Source of the DNA: Hoylesella saccharolytica JCM 17484
Lineage (GTDB): Bacteria > Bacteroidota > Bacteroidia > Bacteroidales > Bacteroidaceae
Reading direction: 5' to 3'
DNA: 64,000 nt
NCBI RefSeq assembly: GCF_000614205.1
Contig: NZ_BAKN01000001.1
Span: 336,691 to 400,690 of the forward strand
Below the pieces are notes generated by a model that ran no database searches, was not told the DNA's origin, and saw nothing but the letters and a program-made list of their open reading frames with translations. Positions 56,998 through 64,000 of the stretch are shown here, piece after piece. The position numbers were made by a program, and so were the translations under genes. The stretch's first letter is position 1, and each line of letters starts with the position of its first letter.

Positions 56998-58007
56998 CGA
57001 ATATTTACCTCTGGTTTTAGGTTTATCCCAAATCGTTCGAAAATATCTGTCTGAACAGCTTTGTAAAGTTTCACCATATCTGCACCGGTTGCGCCTCCCT
57101 TATTCACAAGTATTAATGCCTGCTTAGAATGCACACCGGCCCTGCCCAATGTTTTTCCTTTCCATCCACACTGCTCTATCATCCATCCGGCAGGTATCTT
57201 GATATGGGCGTCATCTATTATATAATGAGGCATATCCGGATAAATTTGCAATAAATCCTTAAACTTTGTACGGTCTACAATAGGATTCATGAAAAAACTG
57301 CCGGCATTTCCTTCATCTTTCGGGTCAGGTAATTTAGTCTTACGTATATTTATGATTAACTCGCGCAACTCTTTAGCGGTTGGCTTTTCAATTCCTTTTT
57401 CCGTTAAAGAGGCACGAATAAGACCATAATCAAGATGAGGACTAAAGCTTTTAGAGAGGCGATAAGTAACATAAGTAATCATAAATCGATCTCTCCATTC
57501 GTTTTTAAATTTACTTTGGCGGTAGGAATATTCACATTCGATATTGGTAAAAGTCCTTTTCTTACCAGTGGCAATCTCTACGGCTTCTACAGTTTCTATA
57601 AGGTCTTTCACCTCTATACCATAAGCGCCTATATTTTGTACGCCACTTGCCCCCACTTGCCCCGGTATCCAAGAGAGATTTTCCATACCATACCACCCAT
57701 TTTGAATACTGTATGCAACAACATCATCCCAAACCTCACCTGAACCGCAACGCAAATAAACAGTTTCTCCTTCAATAGTCACTTCCTTGCCTTTTATACA
57801 AGAATGTAAAACCGTTCCAGGATAATCCGTTGTCAATAAAAGGTTACTGCCGCCACCTAATAATAACAAAGGCTTATCCCTTTCAGATAGAGAAGATAAA
57901 ATTGTTATCAGTTTTTTTTCAGAATCAAACTCTATAAATCGATGACATTTCGCATCAATACCAAAAGTATTGTGTGCCAACAGACTGTAATCAGTAAGGT
58001 CTCTCAT
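56994..58007 (-). CDS. murB: UDP-N-acetylenolpyruvoylglucosamine reductase MurB
   Basis: 337 residues, the type I length. FAD-binding LLLGGGSNLLLTTDYPG (~48-64), LSWIPGQVGASGVQNIGAYG (~114-133), catalytic Ser in NAGSFFMNPI (~240-249) and the C-terminal Glu in LKPEVNIR. It makes UDP-MurNAc for peptidoglycan. Second gene of the DUF4738-murB-MBL operon. Confidence 0.96.
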   Translation of the reverse strand: MRDLTDYSLLAHNTFGIDAKCHRFIEFDSEKKLITILSSLSERDKPLLLLGGGSNLLLTTDYPGTVLHSCIKGKEVTIEGETVYLRCGSGEVWDDVVAYSIQNGWYGMENLSWIPGQVGASGVQNIGAYGIEVKDLIETVEAVEIATGKKRTFTNIECEYSYRQSKFKNEWRDRFMITYVTYRLSKSFSPHLDYGLIRASLTEKGIEKPTAKELRELIINIRKTKLPDPKDEGNAGSFFMNPIVDRTKFKDLLQIYPDMPHYIIDDAHIKIPAGWMIEQCGWKGKTLGRAGVHSKQALILVNKGGATGADMVKLYKAVQTDIFERFGINLKPEVNIR

Positions 58008-58024
58008 CTGCGCAGGCCACGGTG

Positions 58025-58878
58025 TTAACTGTCAAACTTTACCAGTTTCCACTTTCCGTTTATCCGCTTGAAAATCATTTCTGTTTCCATACCGTTCGCT
58101 ATACCGCGTATCACAAAAAGTTTCTGGTTGCTTTCAGTGTATTTTTGTCCATACAGAATATTATAAATCTGCCACTCGGTATCAGTCCCGGTTTAAACGA
58201 AGGCCATTGCTCGGGGGTAATAGAGCCAGTTATTGAACTGAAGTCATCATCCGGATCGGGTGCTGTAAAGGTTACAGAGCTATTCATACTGTTAATCTGA
58301 AAAGTGCTATCTACGGCAAAACGCTCATAAAATTGTAAGAACGAGGCATTGGTCGTCTCATACATAGCCTTGTTGTTGATAGAGGTCATCATCCATTGCC
58401 CGTTAATACGATCAAACAGATATTGCTTTACCGTTTTGTTTTCAAATGTTATCTTCTCAATAACTACATGTTTTATTGTCGTATCTTTCACCAAGTTCAT
58501 TTGCTTTCGGTTATCAAAAATCAGTGTATAATAACCTTGGGGCATAAAGAAATGCTCCATTTTCCAATCGCCTTTCGCAATTTTTTTTACCACTTTTTCA
58601 TTTTGATAAACCGCCAATGGAAATTGAATACGCTTGAGCTGTAACTTTCTGTTTGCGGCAAAATTAAAGATAAAATCGTCAAACAGTTCGTCTGCAGCCT
58701 TTGGCATAGGTTGTTCCTCAATAATATTCTCTAACGTATCTTTTGCAGAAGAATCCACAATAAGAGTGTCTACTCGTGTTGAGTCGGTCGTTGTTTTTTT
58801 ATCGGTACAACTCGAATTGGAATATCCCATTACAATAAGTCCTAAAAACACCGATGCAAAGAAAGCATATTTTTTCAT
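58025..58878 (-). CDS. DUF4738-like lipoprotein, frameshifted near 58188
   Basis: Lipoprotein signal (lipobox NSSC) and an acidic linker, then a domain with FIFNFAANRKLQLKRIQFPL and EKITFENKTVKQYLFDRING. The first frame stops at 58111, but the next reads TEWQIYNILYGQKYTESNQK, then LFVIRGIANGMETEMIFKRI and NGKWKLVKFDS to TAA at 58025-58027. One added G (CCGGGACTG to CCGGGGACTG on the coding strand) joins them into 284 residues, matching the Bacteroidales DUF4738 pattern. Function unknown. It starts the operon with murB, 17 bases upstream of it. Confidence 0.78.
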
Positions 58879-58976
58879 TTTTAATCTACTTGTTTTCCTG
58901 TCTGTAATAAGTCTCTCAAATCATTGCAAATGTACAACTTTATTTCTATATCATATCGGTTTTGTTGTAAAAATGT

Positions 58977-58984
58977 TACCTTTG
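58977..58984 (+). promoter_or_regulatory. -7 element of pheS (TACCTTTG)
   Basis: TACCTTTG, 25 bases before the pheS start, fits TAnnTTTG. A TTTG at 58961-58964 is too close (12 bases) to be a normal -33 element. Confidence 0.5.
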
Positions 58985-59009
58985 CAAACAAATTGTAACA
59001 AGAAGAAAT

Positions 59010-60045
59010 ATGATGCTTGATAAAATCGATGAACTTCTTAAAGAAATAAGTAATCTCACTGCAAAAAATGCAGAGGATATTGAACGGTTGCGCTTGAAGT
59101 ATCTCAGTAAAAAAGGAGAGATAACAGGCTTATGGCGGAATTCAGAAACGTTGCGGCCGACCAGAAAAAAACAGTCGGAATGAAGCTCAATGAACTAAAA
59201 CAGCTGGCCACCTATAAGTTGGAAGAGCTCCGAAATACTATTTCTACTGGGCAAACCAAATGTGAAGCTTTCGATCTTACACGCACACCTTACCCGATCA
59301 GGTTGGGTACACGCCATCCGCTTACCATCGTACGTAACCAAATCATCGATATTTTTCAACGCATGGGTTTTGCCTTAGCAGAAGGTCCTGAAATAGACGA
59401 CGACCTGCATGTTTTCACAAAACTCAACTTCGCTCCTGACCATCCTGCACGCGATATGCAAGATACTTTCTTCATAGAAACCCATTCTGATGATGTTACA
59501 AAGAACGTTATCCTGCGCTCGCATACATCAAACGACCAGAGCCGGATAATGGAACGACGCCAGCCACCTATCCGTGTAATCTGTCCGGGACGTGTTTATC
59601 GCAACGAAGCCATATCTGCACGCGCCCATTGTTTTTTCATCAGCTCGAAGGTTTATATATAGATAAGAAGGTTTCTTTTACCGATCTTAAGCAAGTTTTG
59701 CTTACTTTCGCACGCGAACTCTTTGGTTCTGAAACCCAGATACGCCTTCGGCCTAGCTATTTTCCCTTTACAGAACCCAGTGCAGAAATGGATATATCTT
59801 GCCACATCTGCGGAGGTGAAGGTTGCGGATTTTGCAAACATACTGGGTGGGTTGAGATTTTAGGTTGTGGAATGGTTGATCCAAACGTTCTTGAAGCTTG
59901 TGGAATAGACAGCAACACATATTCAGGATATGCCTTTGGTTTAGGTATCGAGCGAATTACTAATTTGAAGTATCACGTTGCCGACTTGCGTTTATTCTCT
60001 GAAAACGATGTTCGTTTTCTCCAAGAGTTTGAGTCGGCTTATTAA
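59010..60045 (+). CDS. pheS: phenylalanyl-tRNA synthetase alpha subunit, frameshifted near 59132 and 59635
   Basis: N-terminal coiled coil ([20 protein letters not shown]), then the class II core: [45 protein letters not shown], and motif 3 [11 protein letters not shown]. Two breaks: adding one A (TTATGGCGG to TTAATGGCGG, near 59132) gives [12 protein letters not shown]; adding one T to a run of six (near 59635) gives [13 protein letters not shown]. Restored length 345 residues, the family norm. The gene is essential, so errors are likelier than mutation. An insert [20 protein letters not shown] carries four cysteines of a CxxC...CxxC type seen in Bacteroidetes PheS. Confidence 0.94.
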
Positions 60046-60115
60046 AAGTCTGTTCTTGTTTCGCTGTTTACAAGCGAATACAGGTTAACATTCCATAATA
60101 CATGAGCCACTATAT

Positions 60116-60159
60116 AACGAATAAACAGATAAAAAAGTTCATCTGTTTATTCGTTTTTT
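60116..60159 (+). terminator. terminator of pheS
   Basis: AACGAATAAACAGAT (60116-60130) and ATCTGTTTATTCGTT (60141-60155) form a perfect 15-bp stem, followed by TTTT. A strong Rho-independent terminator, also A-rich on the 5' side so possibly usable in both directions. Confidence 0.9.
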
Positions 60160-60200
60160 GTATCTTCGCCCGCAAACAGTCAACCCTATAGCTGAAAAGT

Positions 60201-61415
60201 ATGCTTGATATAGCCGTTATCGGAGGTGGAGCAGCCGGATTTTTTGCTGCCATTGCAGCGAAAGAGAAGTATAAAGACGCTACCGTTACTATTTTGGAGA
60301 AGTCGACAAAAGTACTTACCAAAGTAGAAATAACAGGTGGAGGCCGTTGTAACCTCACCAATTCGTTTAGTGAAATTAAAGATCTAAGGCAGGCATATCC
60401 TAGAGGAGACAAGCTAATGAAACGCTTGTTTAAAGTTTTTGACAACGAAGATGCCTACCGATGGTTCACTGCTCATGGGGTACCTTTAACCGTTCAGGAA
60501 GATGAATGTATCTTTCCGCAGTCGCAAAATGCACATAGTGTGGTAGATTGCCTGATGCAAACCGCCCGTCGATTAGGTGTAAATATCCTTACAAACTATG
60601 GCGTTAGCACGCTGAAACCATTGCCCAACGGAGATATCCGCCTACTTTTCACAACGCAAGAAACGCGCGTTTTTAATCGGGTTATTGTGGCAACGGGCGG
60701 TTCGCCACGGATAGAGGGGTTGAAGTATCTGGCCGACATTGGTCATGAGATTGTCTCTCCGGTACCTTCTCTTTTTACTTTCAATATTGCCGACAAAGCC
60801 TTAAAAGAACTGATGGGTACGGTTGTCGAGAGTGTCACAGCAACTATTCCGGGCACAAAGCTACGTGCTGACGGTGCTTTATTAATTACGCACTGGGGAG
60901 TTAGCGGGCCTGCTATTCTCAAATTATCGTCCTATGCCGCACGATATATTGCCGAACAAGGATACCAATTCTCGCTTTCTGTCAACTGGATTGGCGAAAG
61001 CAATGCCACACTTATCGAACAACAACTGCACCAGCTTATTATATCTAACTCTCGGAAACTGGTTTCGAGCATACATCCTTACAGTCTTTCTACCCGAATG
61101 TGGCAATATCTGCTGAACCGAACAGTAGTTGAACACGATAAAAAATGGGGAGAATTGAGTAAAAAAGCCTTACATAAGCTTATCGAAACGCTGACTAATG
61201 ATACATATACCGTTACAGGCAAAGGAGCTTTCCGTGATGAGTTTGTTACCTGCGGAGGCGTTTCTTTGGCAAGTATCAATCCTCATACACTTGAGAGTAA
61301 GACTTGTCCACACCTACATTTTGCAGGAGAGGTACTCGACATCGATGCTATTACGGGTGGCTTTAATTTACAAGCAGCGTGGACAACAGGCTACGTAGCA
61401 GGGACCAACTTATAA
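60201..61415 (+). CDS. NAD(P)/FAD-dependent oxidoreductase, HI0933/BaiN-like
   Basis: 404 residues. The dinucleotide-binding start DIAVIGGGAAGFFAAIAAKE (~3-22), the family block TGGGRCNLTNS (~51-61), RVIVATGGSPRIEG and the C-terminal GEVLDIDAITGGFNLQAAWT (~376-395) are diagnostic of the HI0933-like flavoproteins. Members include BaiN, which reduces bile-acid intermediates, but most have no known substrate; none is claimed here. Confidence 0.88.
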   Translation: MLDIAVIGGGAAGFFAAIAAKEKYKDATVTILEKSTKVLTKVEITGGGRCNLTNSFSEIKDLRQAYPRGDKLMKRLFKVFDNEDAYRWFTAHGVPLTVQEDECIFPQSQNAHSVVDCLMQTARRLGVNILTNYGVSTLKPLPNGDIRLLFTTQETRVFNRVIVATGGSPRIEGLKYLADIGHEIVSPVPSLFTFNIADKALKELMGTVVESVTATIPGTKLRADGALLITHWGVSGPAILKLSSYAARYIAEQGYQFSLSVNWIGESNATLIEQQLHQLIISNSRKLVSSIHPYSLSTRMWQYLLNRTVVEHDKKWGELSKKALHKLIETLTNDTYTVTGKGAFRDEFVTCGGVSLASINPHTLESKTCPHLHFAGEVLDIDAITGGFNLQAAWTTGYVAGTNL

Positions 61416-61425
61416 TATCAACTAT

Positions 61426-61971
61426 ATGAAAAGAAAAGAAATCAGTGTATGGACTTATGCCGATACAATCTTAAACGAGCTTTCCAAAGGGGTGTTGCTT
61501 ACAACCCAAGCAGACAACAAAGTAAATACCATGACCATCAGTTGGGGCAGTTTGGGTATAGAATGGGGTTGTCCTATCTTTACAACATTTGTACGCGAGG
61601 GCCGTTTTACTCGCGAACAACTTGAAAAGAACGGTCAATTTACGGTAAATATTCCTTATGGAACGTTTCAAAAGAAAATTTTAGGCTTTTGCGGAAGCCG
61701 CAGCGGGCGCGATACCGACAAGATAAAAGAAATGGGGTTAACGCTTGTTCCGGGCGAAACGATACCGGTTCCGGCTATCAAAGAACTACCGCTTACGCTT
61801 GAATGCGAAGTGATTTATCACCAATTGCAAAATCTTGATGCTATCCGAAACCGTCAACTGGTCGCCCAATGCTATCCGCAAAATGTTCCGAGCAACTTTA
61901 CAGGCTCTAACAAAGATGCTCACATTGCCTTTTGCGGACGAATTTTAAAAGCATATATTCTGGAAGAATAA
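61426..61971 (+). CDS. flavin reductase-like (flavoredoxin family) protein
   Basis: 181 residues with a split-barrel FMN-binding fold: GVLLTTQADNKVNTMTISWG (~22-41), GCPIFTTFVREGRFTREQLE (~48-67), FTVNIPYG and the C-terminal AHIAFCGRILKAYI. Flavin reductase family; substrate unknown. It starts 10 bases after the flavoprotein gene, so the two may work as a pair. Confidence 0.85.
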   Translation: MKRKEISVWTYADTILNELSKGVLLTTQADNKVNTMTISWGSLGIEWGCPIFTTFVREGRFTREQLEKNGQFTVNIPYGTFQKKILGFCGSRSGRDTDKIKEMGLTLVPGETIPVPAIKELPLTLECEVIYHQLQNLDAIRNRQLVAQCYPQNVPSNFTGSNKDAHIAFCGRILKAYILEE

Positions 61972-62037
61972 TATTTGAAAGATAACTTTGCGAAGGTCGG
62001 TTAACGGTCAAAAGAAATCGAATTAAACAAAGAAACA

Positions 62038-62412
62038 ATGATACGTAACCTATTGTTAGTAGCCATAGGCGGAAGTTTGGGCAGTATTATGCGCTACCTG
62101 CTGACCTACATCTGGCCGCTTAACAACACCAATACGCTGCCTGTAGCCACACTTATTGCCAACGTGCTGGGGTGCCTGCTCATCGGTTTTATAGGCACAT
62201 ATCTCACCAAAACATTTGGGGGCAGTCCGCAATTACGTCTATTTCTTACAGTGGGCTTTTGCGGCGGACTCACTACATTCAGCACTTTCATCAACGAAAG
62301 TACAGGTATGTTGCAAGCAAACCACTTGCTACTCTGCGCAGGTTATCTCGCCCTAAGCGTAAGTTTAGGTTCATGGCTTTATATTGCGGTATTTGGTTGG
62401 CAGAAATTGTAA
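62038..62412 (+). CDS. crcB: fluoride ion exporter CrcB/FluC
   Basis: 124 residues with four membrane helices. GGSLGSIMRYLLTYIWP (~10-26, conserved Arg), NVLGCLLIGFIGTYL (~41-55, conserved Asn) and GFCGGLTTFSTFINE (~74-88) are the FluC signatures. It works as an antiparallel dimer that lets fluoride out of the cell. I looked for a fluoride riboswitch in the 66 bases upstream and did not find one. Confidence 0.95.
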   Translation: MIRNLLLVAIGGSLGSIMRYLLTYIWPLNNTNTLPVATLIANVLGCLLIGFIGTYLTKTFGGSPQLRLFLTVGFCGGLTTFSTFINESTGMLQANHLLLCAGYLALSVSLGSWLYIAVFGWQKL

Positions 62413-62438
62413 TAGAACATTAACGCTTTCTGCCTCTT

Positions 62439-62831
62439 CTATTCTTTTACAATAGGTTTCTTTTTCTCTATCCATGCCAAAATGCCACCACGCAAATTCG
62501 TTACCTGATAACCTGCTTCAGACAGCTGCTGGGCAGCCATCGCGCTGCGTTTACCACTTCGGCAATATACGGCCACCGGTCTGTCTTTTTTCAATTGGGC
62601 TGTAGCCAACTTCATAAACTCGGGGTTGTAAACATCAATACATACCGAACCGTTGAGGTGTCCGTCGGCAAACTCTTTCAATGTACGAACATCCAGCAGT
62701 TGCACCGTATCTTTTTTTAGCATCTGTTCAAAATCGTCTACGGTGGCATTAGTAAAGGAATTTTGTGCTGACGCTCCGAAAATACTTCCCAAAAATGAAA
62801 TCATGATGACAAATAAATATTGATAAACCAC
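62439..62831 (-). CDS. exported rhodanese-like sulfurtransferase
   Basis: 130 residues with a signal peptide (1-22, ending GASA). Rhodanese domain: LLDVRTLKEFADGHLNGSVC and the active-site loop VAVYCRSGKRSAMAAQQL (Cys in CRSGKR). It would act in the periplasm, and lies 24 bases after the TlpA-type thioredoxin gene, so the two probably form an operon for sulfur or redox chemistry. Its 3' end faces crcB across 26 bases. Confidence 0.88.
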   Translation of the reverse strand: MVYQYLFVIMISFLGSIFGASAQNSFTNATVDDFEQMLKKDTVQLLDVRTLKEFADGHLNGSVCIDVYNPEFMKLATAQLKKDRPVAVYCRSGKRSAMAAQQLSEAGYQVTNLRGGILAWIEKKKPIVKE

Positions 62832-62855
62832 AATAATATCTATTATATTTTTATT

Positions 62856-63413
62856 TTATTCTTTCTTTACGAATATCTCTTTCAGTGCAGCGTTGATTTT
62901 GGAAGATACCACCGTGCTCAGCACCACCTTACCTTCCGGGTCGATGAGATACAATGTTGGAATCCAATTGACACCGTATGCTTTGGCAATCTCCGTTTCG
63001 CGCATCTTTTTTAATTCGCTTACATGCGCATATTTCATATTGTATTTGGTGATGGCTTCTCGCCATTTCACCGAGTCTACATCAAACGAAACACCGATAA
63101 ACGATACATTTTCATGTTTAAATTCTTCGTACATATTTACCACATGAGGTGCATCTTTGCGACAATCGGGACACCAAGAGGCCCAGAAATCGAGTACAAC
63201 ATAACGACCTTTATACTGGCTCAGCATCACCATTCTTCCTTCAGGTGAGGGCAACATAAAGTCGGGCGCTTCCGTTCCGGGCTTCAATAGCTCGGTGGCA
63301 TACTTCGTATCGGGGTCTTCATCGTTTGCGGTTTGTGCCTTCGATGCTGTAGAATGCAATGTGAGAGCTGCCATAACAGCCATTAATACCTTTTTTACTT
63401 CTCTTGTTTTCAT
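62856..63413 (-). CDS. TlpA/ResA-type exported thioredoxin
   Basis: 185 residues: signal peptide (~1-26), then a thioredoxin fold with FWASWCPDCRKDAPHVV (~76-92, CPDC active site), FIGVSFDVDSVKW (a peroxiredoxin-like extension), and the cis-Pro loop GVNWIPTLYLIDPEG. A periplasmic thiol-disulfide reductase of the AhpC/TSA-TlpA type. First gene of the pair with the rhodanese. Confidence 0.9.
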   Translation of the reverse strand: MKTREVKKVLMAVMAALTLHSTASKAQTANDEDPDTKYATELLKPGTEAPDFMLPSPEGRMVMLSQYKGRYVVLDFWASWCPDCRKDAPHVVNMYEEFKHENVSFIGVSFDVDSVKWREAITKYNMKYAHVSELKKMRETEIAKAYGVNWIPTLYLIDPEGKVVLSTVVSSKINAALKEIFVKKE

Positions 63414-63693
63414 CTTCTTATAGGTTTTAAATTGATGATTATATAGTTTGAATTAACGTGCTAACGAACGGTTTGTTCGGCAATTGGTGCGTTGTTTTCG
63501 GTTACAAATATAGAGATTAAATCGCAGTTTTTCCATGCTAAATCAACACTTTTACAGGCATTAACTATATTCTACTAATTTTACACTATTTCCTGATTTT
63601 GCTGTAGTAGGATGTATAAGATAAGGAAATAAAAACAGATGTGGCAACGGAGAAGGTATCTTGCGGTGGAAGTTTTCTTGAATACCTTTTCAA
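63414..63693. other. intergenic region upstream of the TlpA gene, no gene seen
   Basis: No coding frame or RNA was recognised. CAAATATA at about 63505-63512 reads TATATTTG on the minus strand and may be the -7 element for the TlpA-type gene, leaving a leader of about 90 bases. Confidence 0.45.
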
Positions 63694-63820
63694 CCTTTCA
63701 CCTTTATTCCGGGGGAGATTAGGTGGGGATGTACCTGTCGGTAGGTAGCGTGAAAAAGGTTAAAAAGCGCATTCGGAAATAAATCCATATGGGCTATGGG
63801 CAGTCTTTCTTATTCCCAAT
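63694..63820 (+). repeat. dispersed repeat R, copy 2
   Basis: Matches 40161-40285 in the same orientation: CCTTTCACCTTTATTCCGGG start, GTTAAAAAGC, CATTCGGAAAT and TTCTTATTCCC end, with about 20-25% differences and one single-base gap near 63786. Followed after about 20 bases by copy 2 of the AT-rich repeat. Confidence 0.75.
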
Positions 63821-63838
63821 TTGCACTTCAGTTACTTT

Positions 63839-64000
63839 CAAATCGTAACTTTTTTAACGTTTGAGAACACTTCTGGTTTTCTCTTTTCCTGACAATTAAC
63901 ATTTTCAATCTAGAGAAAGATTTTCGTTTATTTAGTCAAAAAATAGTTTTCATCTCCCAAAAACATAGGTTTTAGCATTCAAAAGCTATGCTTTTATATG
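63839..64000 (+). repeat. AT-rich dispersed repeat, copy 2, cut by window edge
   Basis: Matches 24497-24720: TTTTTTAAC near 63850, TTCAATCTAG near 63904, GTCAAAAAATAG near 63936, then 22-base units CAAAAACATAGGTTTTAGCATT (63958-63979) and CAAAAGCTATGCTTTTATATG (63980 to the edge). The second unit contains the perfect palindrome AAAAGC-TAT-GCTTTT. More units probably follow beyond the window. Confidence 0.75.

Noticed and set aside
61972..62037. A fluoride riboswitch before crcB
   Set aside because: The 66-base gap lacks the pseudoknot-type GGCGATG...CGCC pattern of that riboswitch.

Overview
The window is 64 kb of chromosome from a member of the Bacteroidales, most likely a Prevotella-like organism. 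The support is two SusC/SusD operons, lipoproteins and families almost restricted to this order (DUF5687, DUF4738, DUF6078-like, LolA-like next to ftsK), and promoters of the Bacteroidetes type (TTTG, 19-20 bases, TAnnTTTG) with no clear Shine-Dalgarno sequences. Species assignment is inference; no 16S gene is present.

Layout. 1-9640: housekeeping genes (the 3' part of a YidE-type transporter is cut by the left edge; ftsK-lolA-DUF5687 operon; 3'-5' exonuclease and RlmI-like methyltransferase; tilS). 9623-11180: a three-gene HipB-HipS-HipT-like toxin-antitoxin operon with two matching operator palindromes. 11394-17251: DUF6078-like protein, a 22-bp palindrome array, a beta-barrel protein, a GH10-like hydrolase, a GT2 glycosyltransferase and mtaB. 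17397-24936: a Sus-like operon without enzymes (susC, susD, two lipoproteins) bracketed by two copies of a structured direct repeat. 25021-39907: the translation/transcription core: rpsU, a Xer recombinase, hpf, four tRNAs, tuf, tRNA-Trp, secE, nusG, rplK, rplA, rplJ, rplL, rpoB, rpoC. 40161-50903: a polysaccharide utilisation locus (SusE-position lipoprotein, susC, susD, a GH30 that looks like an endo-beta-1,6-galactanase, and a GH35 beta-galactosidase), preceded by a 41-bp-period palindrome array and carrying a second 22-bp array between the two hydrolases. 51120-63413: TPR protein, def, ruvX, SPOR lipoprotein, a small membrane-protein trio, a DUF4738-murB-MBL operon, pheS, a flavoprotein, a flavin reductase, fluoride exporter, rhodanese and a TlpA-type thioredoxin. 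63694-64000: two dispersed repeats also found near 40.2 kb and 24.5 kb.

How the genes work together. The second Sus operon should bind and import a galactose-rich glycan and trim it with the GH30/GH35 pair. The first Sus operon has the import pair but no hydrolase, so its substrate is open. The 25-40 kb block keeps the tRNA-Thr/Tyr/Gly/Thr-tuf-secE-nusG-ribosomal protein-rpoBC order known from E. coli.

Quality caution. Nine genes (tilS, hipS, susC1, susD1, rpoC, susC2, GH30, DUF4738, pheS) have reading-frame breaks that are each repaired by adding exactly one base (two bases in susC2 and pheS); susC1 also has one in-frame TGA. rpoC, pheS and tilS are essential in bacteria generally, so most of these are probably sequence errors, all single-base losses.

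The most unusual material is not coding: 22-bp-period palindromic arrays at two loci with the same arms (TACCA-N5-TGGTA), a related AT-rich 22-bp array in two places, a 41-bp-period array, and a pair of direct repeats whose stems show compensatory changes.
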